Assembly: GCA_963662375.2 (NCBI GenBank)
Contig: CAXXRP010000005.1
Location: forward strand, 62,001-126,000
Source: UBA11612 sp963662375
GTDB lineage: Bacteria; Pseudomonadota; Alphaproteobacteria; Rhodospirillales; Rhodospirillaceae
DNA: 64,000 bases
Direction of reading: 5' to 3'
The position numbers and the translations under genes are program-made. The notes beneath the pieces are model-generated. The model saw nothing but the letters and a program-made list of their open reading frames with translations, searched no databases and was not told the DNA's origin. Numbering within the stretch: position 1 is the stretch's first letter; each line of letters begins with the position of its first letter. Shown here piece after piece: positions 52,287 through 61,058 of the stretch.

Positions 52287-52945
52287 ATGACCGTCATCAT
52301 TATAGATTACGGATCGGGCAATCTGCGGTCCGGGGCTAAGGCTTTTGAGCGCGCGGCCCTGGGGTCCGGCGCTGCGGCGGATGTCGTTGTGACCTCCGAT
52401 CCGGCGCGAGTGGCCGGTGCCGGCCGCGTTGTGCTGCCTGGGGTCGGTGCTTTTGCCGACTGCCGCCGCGGTTTGGACGCGCTTCCCGGCATGGTGGAGG
52501 CATTAAACGACGCGGTGATTGTGCGGAAAAAGCCCTTCCTCGGCATCTGTGTGGGTATGCAGCTCATGGCTGCGTGCGGGCAGGAGCACGGTGAAACCGA
52601 CGGGCTTGCGTGGCTAAACGCGGAAGTAGTCGCCCTTGCGCCACAGGGTACGGGAGGCTCGGCTGGGCCCGACTACCGCGTGCCGCACATGGGTTGGAAT
52701 GAGCTCGTTTTTTCCCGCCCCCACCCGGTCTTCACAGGCATCGATGCGGGCGACCACGCCTATTTGTTCACAGTTATCATATGGGGTGCGCAGATCCGGC
52801 TGACGTTCTTGCCACAACAAGTTACGGCCAGACGGTCACCGCCGCCGTGGGCCGGGAGAACATGATCGGCACCCAGTTCCACCCCGAAAAAAGCCAGGCA
52901 CTGGGTTTGAAGTTCATCGCGAACTTCCTGGCTTGGACACCTTAG
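52287..52945 (+). pseudogene. hisH: Imidazole glycerol phosphate synthase glutaminase subunit HisH, frameshifted
   Basis: HisH releases ammonia from glutamine for HisF. The first 160 codons are normal, with DYGSGNL, the oxyanion LPGVGAF and the nucleophile motif GICVGMQLM. Near 52764 one base is missing (TATTTGTTC where TAT-TTC-GTT-CAC is expected), so the frame ends at 52865 in unrelated sequence. The other frame continues perfectly (HSYHMGCADPADV, GTQFHPEKSQ) to the stop at 52945, so the catalytic His and Glu are out of frame. The damage is a single base, so it is either a fresh mutation or a sequence error. Confidence 0.88.
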
Positions 52946-52963
52946 GAACGGTAAGACACTGAA

Positions 52964-53686
52964 ATGATTTTGTTTCCCGCCATCGATTTGAAAGACGGCG
53001 TATGTGTGCGCCTGGTTAAAGGCGACATGGAAAAGGCTACGGTGTTCAACGATCACCCGGCCGACCAGGCGCGCCAGTTCGCCGCTGCCGGCGCCGAATG
53101 GATCCATGTTGTGGATCTGAACGGCGCTTTTACCGGTGCCCCGGTCAACGAATCGCCGGTCAAGGACATCATTTCCGCCGGCATTCCTGTGCAATTGGGC
53201 GGTGGGATCCGCTCCATGGCTACGGTGGATGCCTGGTTTAGCGCCGGTGTTGCACGGTTAATCCTCGGAACCGCGGCGGTAAAGAGCCCGGATTTGGTGC
53301 GAAGAGCGTGCCGCGCCTATCCGGGGCGTATCGCTGTGGGTATAGATGCCCGGATGGGGCGCGTTGCCACTGGGGGCTGGGCCGATGTTTCGGAACTGGC
53401 CACTGTTAATTTGGCCCAGAGATTTGTCGACTCGGGCGTCGCCGCCCTCATCCACACCGACATCGACCGCGACGGCGTCCTTGCCGGACCCAATGTGGCG
53501 GCTTCCGCTGAATTGGCGCGCACCGTCTTCATTCCGGTCATCGCCTCGGGTGGGGTCTCTTCGCTGGCGGATTTAGAAGCTGTGAAAGCCGAAGCGGCGT
53601 CGGGCATCGCAGGTGTCATTTGCGGGCGGGCTATTTACGATGGACACATAGATCTGTCGGCAGCGATCGCTGTGTTGAAAGGCTAA
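52964..53686 (+). CDS. hisA: Phosphoribosylformimino-5-aminoimidazole carboxamide ribotide isomerase
   Basis: HisA isomerises ProFAR to PRFAR. The 240-aa TIM barrel has the catalytic FPAIDLKDGVCVRLV (Asp 8), LGGGIRS, and VGIDARMGRVATGGW with IHTDIDRDG (catalytic Asp about 170). It lies 18 bp after the true hisH stop. Confidence 0.95.
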   Translation: MILFPAIDLKDGVCVRLVKGDMEKATVFNDHPADQARQFAAAGAEWIHVVDLNGAFTGAPVNESPVKDIISAGIPVQLGGGIRSMATVDAWFSAGVARLILGTAAVKSPDLVRRACRAYPGRIAVGIDARMGRVATGGWADVSELATVNLAQRFVDSGVAALIHTDIDRDGVLAGPNVAASAELARTVFIPVIASGGVSSLADLEAVKAEAASGIAGVICGRAIYDGHIDLSAAIAVLKG

Positions 53687-53758
53687 AGTTTCTGCGCCAT
53701 ACAGAGCCGCTTTCGGAACCTCGTACCCTTCGCCGTTTGTCACAAATTGGAAACCGCT

Positions 53759-54523
53759 GTGCTGAAAATCCGCATCATCCCGTGCCTGGACGTCAAGGCC
53801 GGCCGCGTTGTGAAGGGCGTGAGCTTTGTCGGCCTTAGAGACGCCGGTGACCCGGTAGAACAGGCGCAGCTGTACGACGCAGAGGGTGCCGACGAGCTGT
53901 GCTTCCTCGACATCGCCGCCAGCCACGAAAACCGCGACACCCTATACGACGCGGTCTCGCGCACGGCCGAGCAGTGTTTCATGCCGCTCACGGTCGGCGG
54001 CGGCGTGCGCACGGTGGAAGACATTCGGAAACTGTTGCTGGCCGGCGCCGACAAGGTGTCCATCAACACTGCCGCGGTCAAAACGCCCGAGTTTGTGAAG
54101 ACAGCGGCGGAAAAATTCGGCAGCCAGTGCATCGTTATCGCCGTAGACGCCAAACAGACAGACAAGGGCCATTTTGAGATTTTTACCTACGGCGAGCGCA
54201 AGGAGACCGGCATCGACGCGGTGGCGTGGGCACAACGCATGACCGGTTATGGCGCCGGTGAAATCCTACTGACGTCCATGGACCGCGACGGCACCAAGGC
54301 GGGGTATAACATTCCACTCACGCGCGCGGTGGCTGACGCGGTGAACGTGCCGGTGATAGCCTCGGGCGGCGTCGGCTCCTTGGAACACTTGGCCACAGGT
54401 GTGAGCGAGGGGCACGCGAGCGCCGTGCTGGCGGCGTCGATTTTCCACTTCGGTCAGCATACGATACGTGAGGCCAAGGCGTATTTACAGGCAGCGGGGA
54501 TACCCGTGCGCGTGGTCGCATAA
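53759..54523 (+). CDS. hisF: Imidazole glycerol phosphate synthase cyclase subunit
   Basis: HisF closes the imidazole ring with HisH-derived ammonia. The GTG at 53759 is preferred because GGAAACC is just upstream and IRIIPCLDVKAGRVVKG follows at once. Catalytic Asp 11 (CLDVK) and Asp about 130 (VIAVDAKQT) are present. Its partner HisH is frameshifted, although HisF can use free ammonia. Confidence 0.95.
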   Translation: MLKIRIIPCLDVKAGRVVKGVSFVGLRDAGDPVEQAQLYDAEGADELCFLDIAASHENRDTLYDAVSRTAEQCFMPLTVGGGVRTVEDIRKLLLAGADKVSINTAAVKTPEFVKTAAEKFGSQCIVIAVDAKQTDKGHFEIFTYGERKETGIDAVAWAQRMTGYGAGEILLTSMDRDGTKAGYNIPLTRAVADAVNVPVIASGGVGSLEHLATGVSEGHASAVLAASIFHFGQHTIREAKAYLQAAGIPVRVVA

Positions 54524-54547
54524 GCGGGACGTGATCGGAAACAAGTC

Positions 54548-54892
54548 ATGAGCCCAGATATGAACAAGGACGAGGGAATTTTACATGAGCTGTTCGAGGT
54601 GATCACCGCGCGCAAGGACGCCAACCCAGAATTGTCCTACACCGCGCGTTCGTATGCTGCGGGCATCAACAAGATAGCACAGAAGCTGGGCGAAGAAGCG
54701 GTGGAAACCATCATCGCGGCTGCGGCCGAAGGCAAAGCCGAGACCATCTCGGAAAGCGCCGATCTTCTCTATTGCCTTCTGGTGCTCTGGGCGGCCAAGG
54801 GCGTCGCGCCTGAAGATGTGTGGGCCGAGCTCGATAAACGCTTCGGCACATCGGGTGTGGCGGAAAAAGAAACACGAAAAAAAGGCGGCTAG
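54548..54892 (+). CDS. hisE: Phosphoribosyl-ATP pyrophosphatase
   Basis: HisE hydrolyses PR-ATP in the second step of histidine synthesis. The 114-aa helical protein has the MazG-like motif KLGEEAVETIIAA and SADLLYCLLVLWA. It follows hisF by 24 bp. Confidence 0.93.
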   Translation: MSPDMNKDEGILHELFEVITARKDANPELSYTARSYAAGINKIAQKLGEEAVETIIAAAAEGKAETISESADLLYCLLVLWAAKGVAPEDVWAELDKRFGTSGVAEKETRKKGG

Positions 54893-54915
54893 ATTTTTTG
54901 AGAGAGGGAATGGCC

Positions 54916-55275
54916 ATGTACGACGACGGCAACATCTTCGCTAAAATTTTGCGCGGCGAAATTCCTAATAAGACCGTGTACGAAGACGACGGCACCCTAG
55001 CTTTCGACGACGTCAATCCCCAAGCGCCGGTGCATGCGCTGGTGATCCCCAAAAACAAATACATCTCACTGAACGACTTCGCCGAAAAAGCCACGGACAC
55101 CGAGATCGCGAATCTGGTGCGTGCGGCGGTGAAAGTGGCGGGCGAGAAAGGCATGAAGGACGACGGTTATCGTCTTCTGATCAACATCGGTCCCAATTCA
55201 CACCAGGAAGTGCCGCATCTGCATTTGCACGTGCTGGGCGGATGTAAGCTCGGCCCGATGTTGGTGAAGGGGTAG
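54916..55275 (+). CDS. hinT: HIT-family purine nucleoside phosphoramidase
   Basis: HinT hydrolyses AMP-amines. ATG 54916 is preferred because GAGGG is 7 bases upstream; ATG 54910 is too close. The 119-aa protein has NIFAKILRGEIP and the catalytic triad HLHLHVLGG near residue 100. Its place after hisE is common in alphaproteobacteria. Confidence 0.92.
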   Translation: MYDDGNIFAKILRGEIPNKTVYEDDGTLAFDDVNPQAPVHALVIPKNKYISLNDFAEKATDTEIANLVRAAVKVAGEKGMKDDGYRLLINIGPNSHQEVPHLHLHVLGGCKLGPMLVKG

Positions 55276-55279
55276 AGGA

Positions 55280-55603
55280 TTATTCCGCCGCCAGCGTGCG
55301 TCCCGGTACGATGCGGCGGTAGGACGACGCCTCGGCGATGTGCATGCGCTTAACGGTCTTGCTGCCGTGCAGATCGGCGATGGTGCGGGCCACACGTAAA
55401 ATCCGGTGGTAGCCGTGCGCCGACAGACGCATTTTTTCCGCCGCCTGGGTGAGTAGCGCGCGGCCGTCTTCATTAGGCGCGGCGACGGCCTCTAGGAGTT
55501 CGCCGTCACCCTTTGCGTTGATCGACGGCGGGCACGTCCACATGCAAATCGATGGGCAACACGTCGATACGGAAAAAGCGACGGTGTTGACGTGTGCGAC
55601 CAT
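55280..55603 (-). pseudogene. ComM (YifB, Mg-chelatase-like ATPase) remnant, core deleted
   Basis: From ATG 55603 the sequence MVAHVNTVAF is the ComM N-terminus. A frame shift then hides RIDVLPIDLHVDVPAV, and a third segment from ELLEAVAAPNEDGRALLTQA through KMRLSAHGYHRILRVARTIADL to the stop is the ComM C-terminus. The AAA+ core with Walker motifs, over 400 residues, is gone. ComM is a helicase for natural transformation. The locus next to gshB is the canonical one, so this is the decayed native gene. Confidence 0.8.
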
Positions 55604-55660
55604 CGCTAGGCAGCGCTCTGAGAGCAAAAGCGAAGAAAAGAGGCGAGCCATCCTCTAACG

Positions 55661-56390
55661 CTAGTCACCACCATTCTCTGGCGCACCTGAGTGAACGTAG
55701 CGCACTACCTGTTGCGGGAAGGGGATGGAATGCCCTCGCGGTCGAAGGCTTCCTTGATCGCCCTGTCGAGGGTGAGTTCGACATCGAAACGATCGCCGCG
55801 CGCGGTCCAAATGCGGACCAAGGGATTGACCGAGCTGTCCGCAAGGGTGCGCACTGCGAGCAGCGGCTCGGGGTCTCTTAAGATTCATGTCTAGGCATCG
55901 ACAATCCCGCGAACGACTCCCAAGGCTTTGTCGATGTTGTCCTCGTAGTCGATGCCGATGATGAAATCGAGGCGCCGGGTGGGATTGATGGAGAAATTTT
56001 TCACCACACCGCCCCAAACCGCCCCGTTGGGAATGACCACCCGGACGTTATCAAGGGAGTTGATTTCGGTGGTGAACAAGGTAATGGCATCGACGGTGCC
56101 AGTGACACCGCCCGCTTCGATGAAATCGGCCACGCGAAACGGCGGGAAGATGACCAGCATAATTCCCGACGCTACATGCCCCAAGGTGCCCTGCAGCGTG
56201 AGGCCGAGCGCGAGATCCAACGCGCCCAGTACGGCGACAAAGCTGGCGGTCTGCACGCCGAAACTTCCGAGCACGGCAATGACCGTGAAGGTGAGCACCG
56301 CGTATTTACTGATCGAGGCGAAGAAGGTCACGAGGGTTTTGTCGAGCCCCTCGGATTGGTGCCCGGCCTTGGCGCGGCCCGCATAAGAAA
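55661..56390 (-). pseudogene. MscS-type mechanosensitive channel remnant
   Basis: The middle of an MscS protein is readable: KYAVLTFTVIAVLGSFGVQTASFVAVLGALDLALG, GTLGHVASGIMLVIFPPFRVADFIEAGG (pore helix and beta domain, in pieces) down to GIDYEDNIDKALGVVRGIVDA. Two stops follow (55891-55893 and 55885-55887), then the frame continues LRDPEPLLAVRTLADSSVNPLVRIW, and a further shift leads to the natural end near 55661. The N-terminal membrane helices are missing, the sequence running into the gshB stop. Confidence 0.8.
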
Positions 56391-56403
56391 CAGCGGGCCA
56401 GTT

Positions 56404-57345
56404 TTACGGCAACCGCGCTTCGACGGCGTCCCAAATCTGACTTTCGAGCTCGACGTCATTGAAGCGGTTTACTTCCTGCAGGCCTGTGGGCGAGGTGACG
56501 TTGATCTCCGTCAGATAGTCGCCAATGACGTCGATGCCGGCGAAGACGATGCCGTTCTCCGCCAACACCGGGCCGATAGCTTCACAAATGTCCTGTTCGC
56601 GTTTGGTCAATTCGGTTTTTTCCGGACGCCCACCCACATGCATGTTAGAGCGCGCTTCGCCGTCGGCGGGCACGCGGTTGATGGCGCCTGCTGCGCGGCC
56701 CTCGATGAGGATGATGCGTTTGTCGCCTTTTCGCACCTCGGGTACATAGCGCTGGACTATGACCGGTTCGCGCCAGGTGGTGGTGAACAGTTCCAACAAG
56801 GCGCCGAGGTTCTCGTCGCCGGAGGAAAGATGAAACACACCGGCGCCGCCGTTGCCGTAGATGGGTTTGACGATGATGTCCTTGTGTTCGCGGCGGAACG
56901 TTTTCACCTCTTCAATGTCAGCGCTGATCAGCGTCGGCGGCATGACGTTTTCAAAATGAGTAACGAATAGTTTTTCCGGCGCATTGCGAACGTGCACGGG
57001 ATCGTTAACCACCAATGTTTGCGGATGGATGTGTTCGAGAATATGCGTGGCCGTGATGTAGGCCATGTCGAACGGCGGATCCTGGCGCATGAACACCACG
57101 TCCATGTCGCGCAGGTTTAACGTTTCGGCCGCATCGAGATCGAAGTGCCGGCCCTTCTCGCGCCGCACGGTGAGCCGACGGGCGCGGGCGGTGACGCGCC
57201 CGTCGTTGAAGGTTAGATGATGAGGGAGGTAGTGGTAGAGAACATGGCCACGCCTCTGTGCTTCAAGGGCAAGGACGAAGGTGGAGTCCTCATCAATGTC
57301 GATGGACTCCATCGGGTCCATCTGTATGGCAACATTTAGGCTCAT
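56404..57345 (-). CDS. gshB: Glutathione synthetase
   Basis: GshB joins glycine to gamma-glutamylcysteine. ATG 57345 gives the usual SLNVAIQMDPMESIDIDEDSTF start. The 313-aa ATP-grasp protein has MRQDPPFDMAYI, VVNDPVHVRNAPEKLF, IVKPIYGNGGAGVF (ATP loop) and INVTSPTGLQEVNRF. It appears intact between damaged neighbours. Confidence 0.94.
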   Translation of the reverse strand: MSLNVAIQMDPMESIDIDEDSTFVLALEAQRRGHVLYHYLPHHLTFNDGRVTARARRLTVRREKGRHFDLDAAETLNLRDMDVVFMRQDPPFDMAYITATHILEHIHPQTLVVNDPVHVRNAPEKLFVTHFENVMPPTLISADIEEVKTFRREHKDIIVKPIYGNGGAGVFHLSSGDENLGALLELFTTTWREPVIVQRYVPEVRKGDKRIILIEGRAAGAINRVPADGEARSNMHVGGRPEKTELTKREQDICEAIGPVLAENGIVFAGIDVIGDYLTEINVTSPTGLQEVNRFNDVELESQIWDAVEARLP

Positions 57346-57400
57346 GGACGCCCCTTCCTCGGAAAGATTAGGCAATCAACCGCGTTACTATATGCAAAGT

Positions 57401-58285
57401 TTAATGCAGACGCTCGCGCAGCTCATTCACCACTTGACCGATCTTGGCCCGATCGGGGCCTTCGGGGGCGCGAGAAACAAAAGATTCGAAAGCCTCCACG
57501 GCCCGCCTTAGGCGGCCCAAGCGCATGTGGATCACGCCGGCCTCGCGCCATAGGGCGGGATTGTCGGGACAAAGGACCTGCATGTACGCGAGCGCCTCGA
57601 GCGCACCTTCGGTCTCGCCCAGTTCCAGGCGGCGGGTTTTCACGTTGTTTTGCAGGCGCACCAACACATCGCGGTTGCTGACCGTTTTATAGTGGGCGGG
57701 CTCGAGCTCCACAGCTGCGCCCGACATGACCTTCAACAGCTCGCGCAGCTGCGGCGCCTCCATGATGCGCCCGCCATGGAAGGGGTCGAAGATGGCGCGG
57801 CGACCGTCGCGGCTTTCCAGGCGGATGAGGAAGTGGCCGGGGAAGTTGAGGCCGGCGGCGCCCCAACCTTGCGCACGAGCAGCGGCGAGATAAAGAATAC
57901 CCAGGGTGACCGGCAAGCCCTTGCGCCGCTCGATGACGCGCATGAGGTTGGCGTTGTCCAGATCATCGTAGGTGTCCTCATCGCCGGTATAGTGGAACTC
58001 GTTGGTTAGAACGCCGCTGAGGACAGTGGCCAAGTCTTCGGGTGCTGCAGTGTCGACCTCGATGCCCGCGGCATTGGCGGCGTCAAAGACGGCTTCGATC
58101 AGGATCTTCATGTGATCGCGGTAAATCTGCAAATTCGTCGCGGGATGATCGGCAGAGGCCAGTACCAACGCTGCTTCGGCAACGTCGATAGCTTCGTCCG
58201 CTTGGCCAGCGATGCGCTGCAGTTCCGCTCGGATGGATTTGGCCGCGGCCACTTTGGATCCTACTGTGTTTTGATTCGCGATCAT
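57401..58285 (-). CDS. SirB1-family transglutaminase-like/TPR protein
   Basis: ATG 58285 has AGGCGA just upstream; ATG 58306 is an alternative. The protein (294 aa) has a transglutaminase-like domain with RRKGLPVTLGILYLAAARAQGW and GLNFPGHFLIRLE, and a C-terminal TPR-like repeat (ALEALAYMQVLCPDNPALW, AVEAFESFV). The frame upstream to 58525 is derived from the yraN remnant and is not part of this gene. The function of the family is unknown. Confidence 0.82.
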   Translation of the reverse strand: MIANQNTVGSKVAAAKSIRAELQRIAGQADEAIDVAEAALVLASADHPATNLQIYRDHMKILIEAVFDAANAAGIEVDTAAPEDLATVLSGVLTNEFHYTGDEDTYDDLDNANLMRVIERRKGLPVTLGILYLAAARAQGWGAAGLNFPGHFLIRLESRDGRRAIFDPFHGGRIMEAPQLRELLKVMSGAAVELEPAHYKTVSNRDVLVRLQNNVKTRRLELGETEGALEALAYMQVLCPDNPALWREAGVIHMRLGRLRRAVEAFESFVSRAPEGPDRAKIGQVVNELRERLH

Positions 58286-58347
58286 GTTCGCCTGTGTGTA
58301 CGCCATTCGCCCGCGCTTTCCAACGAGCATTGCGGTCTTGTCCAAGC

Positions 58348-58541
58348 TTAGGTTCGCCAGGCGTCGGTTAAATGCCGGGGCCAGAACCCACGTCCGACGG
58401 CCATCACATCGGACAGGTGCCTCGCCGGCCGTTGTGCTGCCGCTCGAGGATGCGCCAGCCGGTGAGGTGCAGATAGAACGCGCAAAGAGTTTCTGCGATA
58501 TGTCGCCGGGGGTGGGCGGTAGCACGGGTATTGGTATTCAT
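58348..58541 (-). pseudogene. YraN (UPF0102) remnant, middle deleted
   Basis: ATG 58541 overlaps the rsmI stop (ATGA), the normal coupling of rsmI and yraN. The frame encodes RRHIAETLCAFYLHLTGWRI, the YraN N-terminus, then stops at 58404. In another frame, HLSDVMAVGRG and WPRHLTDAWR to a stop at 58348 match the YraN C-terminus. The nuclease-like core (GEIDLI...EVK region) of about 55 residues is lost. Confidence 0.75.
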
Positions 58542-59503
58542 TTGTTTGACGGGGTCTTTTGCATGGCAATGGCACGGGCGTAGACGATGCGGCGCGGCTG
58601 GTTTAGTGAGCCGGCGACAGCGTCAACGGCGTCACGCAGACTCATAGCGGCAAGAGCTGCGCGCAAGGCGGTGTCTACATCATCGTTGGTAACAGACGGC
58701 GCGTCCGCCGCGGGCGGGCCGACGACGATCACTACTTCACCTTTCGGAGCGCCCGCCTTTTCGTAGTAAGCGGCAAGCTCATCCAGCGTACCGCGCCGCG
58801 CCTCTTCGTGCAGCTTGGTGAGTTCGCGGCAGACCGCTGCTTCCCGGCGGCCTAGCGTTGCAAAGAGGTCCGCGAGCGACGCCGCGAGGCGCTGGGCGGA
58901 GTCGTAGAAGACAAGAGTCGCGCGAACGGTTTTGAACTCTTCTATGGTCTCGCGGCGCGCGCTGGACTTGTTGGGCAGGAAACCAGCGTACAGCACGCGA
59001 TCCGTGGGCAGTGCGGCGACGGTTAGGGCGGCGAGCAGCGCCGAGGGACCGGGCACCGTGCGCACCGGAATACCGGCGTTTGCACAAGCGCGTATCAGCT
59101 TGTAGCCGGGATCGGAAAGCAGCGGCGTGCCGGCGTCGCTTACCAGGGCCACGGCGGCGCCCTCGGCCAGGCGCGCGAGAATCTGCGGGCGGGCGCGGGC
59201 AGCATTGTGGTCGTGATAGGGCATCATGGGCGTGAGAATCCCGAAGCGGCGCAGAAGCACGGCGGTCACCCGGGTGTCCTCACAGGCGATGACGGCCGCG
59301 TTCTGCAGGGTTTCCACTGCGCGTGCGCTCATGTCGCCAAGGTTGCCGATGGGCGTCGCGACCACATAAAGAGTACCGGCAAGTGGGACGGGAAGCGTTG
59401 CCACGACTTTGCCGGATTTACTTGCAACGGTGGCGCCGTTAGGTTGATTTGCTGCCGTTTTATGGTGTTTATCGTTGGTGCGGCGTGAAGCTTTGGAGGC
59501 CAT
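58538..59503 (-). CDS. rsmI: 16S rRNA (cytidine-1402-2'-O)-methyltransferase
   Basis: RsmI methylates C1402 in the decoding centre. A polar N-terminal 30 residues precede GTLYVVATPIGNLGDMS, EDTRVTAVLLRRFGI, ALVSDAGTPLLSDPGYKLIRACANAGI (SAM site, in pieces) and a C-terminal domain with TKLHEEARRGTL. 321 aa is slightly long because of the N-terminal extension. The start is 2 bp from that of the divergent lpoA. Confidence 0.93.
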   Translation of the reverse strand: MASKASRRTNDKHHKTAANQPNGATVASKSGKVVATLPVPLAGTLYVVATPIGNLGDMSARAVETLQNAAVIACEDTRVTAVLLRRFGILTPMMPYHDHNAARARPQILARLAEGAAVALVSDAGTPLLSDPGYKLIRACANAGIPVRTVPGPSALLAALTVAALPTDRVLYAGFLPNKSSARRETIEEFKTVRATLVFYDSAQRLAASLADLFATLGRREAAVCRELTKLHEEARRGTLDELAAYYEKAGAPKGEVVIVVGPPAADAPSVTNDDVDTALRAALAAMSLRDAVDAVAGSLNQPRRIVYARAIAMQKTPSNK

Positions 59504-59505
59504 TG

Positions 59506-60924
59506 GTGCGTTTTTCCCGGACTTTGTTTAATCTCTCCGCCACGCGGTGCGCGGCTGTTTTGCTCGGCATGTCCTTGCTGGCCGCTTGCGCCGGACAAGA
59601 TGTAGCACCCCCCGGACCCACGGCCCAAGGCCCACAAACCGAAATTGTCGCGCCGGACGGGTCTGCCGCTCAGCTCCCGGCAGAAGGACCCGTTCTGTCG
59701 CCCTATCAACTGATCCCCGGCCTGACAGACAAGGGGGCGGCGGCAGCGCCTGATGGCGCGGTGTTGCCCTCCCCCATTGATACCGCCGGGCTGACGCGCG
59801 TCGGACTTCTCGTTCCGCTTACCGGTCCGTCGGCGCCCATAGGCGAGGCCCTTCTGAATGCCGCGCAGATGGCACTGTTCGACGTCGGCGATGAACGCTT
59901 TGTGTTGCAGGTTTACGACACCCAGGGCGTACCGGAAGAGGCCCAAGCGGCGGCCTCTCTGGCGATTTCACAAGGCGTGCAGCTGCTTCTTGGCCCGGTA
60001 TTTTCCGCCGAGGTGATCGCCGCCGCGCCCGATGCCGCCGACGCCGGCGTCAATATCATCGCCTTTTCCACCGATCCCGCCGTCGCTAGCGCCCGGGTGT
60101 TCGTCATGGGGTTCCTTGTCAAGGAGCAGGTGCGTCAGATTATCGAATATGCTGGCACTCAGGGCCATTTGAACTACGCGATACTGGCGCCGAATTCCGC
60201 TTACGGAAAAGCGGTGGTGGATGCCATGGCACGGTACGTTCCCAATGCGGGCGGCCGAATCACCGACGTCGCGTTTTACGATCCGTCCGGTTCGGACTTG
60301 AACGCGGTTGTGCGGCACCTAGCTGATTTTGATCAAAGGCAGGCGGACCTGGAGGAGCAGAAGGCGGAGTTGGAGAGCAAGGAAGATGAAGTGTCCCAAC
60401 TGGCTCTCGAGCGTCTTGGGCTTTTGGACACCATCGGCGAAGTGGAATTCGATGCCATCCTGTTGCCTGAACAAGGCGTGCGGCTGACCCAGGCGGCGAC
60501 CTTGCTGCCGTTCTTTGACGTGGACCCCGGCCGGGTACAGCTGCTCGGCACCATTGCATGGAACACGCTGGGTCTCGGCCGTGAGCCGGTTATGGTGGGT
60601 GGCCTTTATCCAGCGCCGCAGCCTGAGAGTACGCGCCGGTTCAGCGCCCGGTACCGCGATTTGCATGGCCAAGCCCCGCCGTCCATCGCCACTCATAGTT
60701 ACGATGCCGTTGCCTTGGCCGCGGTGTTGGCACAAAGTGGCCTGGCTGCGCCGTTTTCCGCTCAGGCGATCACCACCCCAAGCGGTTTTGCAGGCGTCGA
60801 CGGAATCTTCCGTTTCACGCCTGGCGGGCTGTCGCAGCGCGGCTTTGCGGTTATGGAGGTTACCCGTGAGGGTGCGGTGGAAGTTCAGTCGGCGCCCACG
60901 GCATTCGACGCCGCTCTTTTCTAG
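59506..60924 (+). CDS. Penicillin-binding protein activator, LpoA/LppC family lipoprotein
   Basis: GTG 59506 with TTGGAGG 6 bases upstream gives a lipoprotein signal peptide with lipobox LLAAC (Cys about 28). The mature protein is a type I periplasmic-binding fold: VGLLVPLTGPSAPIGEALLNAAQMAL, VQLLLGPVFSAEV, and YAILAPNSAYGKAVVDAM in pieces, with a coiled-coil stretch rich in Glu and Lys near residue 270. It activates class A penicillin-binding proteins in the family's known members. 472 aa is the usual alphaproteobacterial length. Confidence 0.88.
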   Translation: MRFSRTLFNLSATRCAAVLLGMSLLAACAGQDVAPPGPTAQGPQTEIVAPDGSAAQLPAEGPVLSPYQLIPGLTDKGAAAAPDGAVLPSPIDTAGLTRVGLLVPLTGPSAPIGEALLNAAQMALFDVGDERFVLQVYDTQGVPEEAQAAASLAISQGVQLLLGPVFSAEVIAAAPDAADAGVNIIAFSTDPAVASARVFVMGFLVKEQVRQIIEYAGTQGHLNYAILAPNSAYGKAVVDAMARYVPNAGGRITDVAFYDPSGSDLNAVVRHLADFDQRQADLEEQKAELESKEDEVSQLALERLGLLDTIGEVEFDAILLPEQGVRLTQAATLLPFFDVDPGRVQLLGTIAWNTLGLGREPVMVGGLYPAPQPESTRRFSARYRDLHGQAPPSIATHSYDAVALAAVLAQSGLAAPFSAQAITTPSGFAGVDGIFRFTPGGLSQRGFAVMEVTREGAVEVQSAPTAFDAALF

Positions 60925-60948
60925 AGCGTTAACAGTCCACAGTGAATC

Positions 60949-60969
60949 GCGCGGCCGCCGCGCCATTTT
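60949..60969 (+). terminator. Possible intrinsic terminator of lpoA
   Basis: GCGCGG (60949-60954) pairs with CCGCGC (60958-60963) over a 3-base loop, followed by CATTTT. The stem is GC-rich but the loop and T-run are minimal. Confidence 0.4.
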
Positions 60970-61058
60970 GTAGGCGCATGGTTTCTTCGGACGTTCGTTC
61001 GCGATTTCCTAACCACGCCGGCCGTTGATGTTGCCCGGCCCGCGATTGGGATCGACGG

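Noticed and set aside
52755..52775. Programmed frameshift in hisH
   Set aside because: No slippery heptamer or downstream structure is evident, and HisH is not known to use frameshifting; a mutation or sequence error is simpler.
58286..58525. N-terminal extension of the SirB1-like frame
   Set aside because: The extra residues derive from the yraN remnant read in another frame and have no homology to the family.
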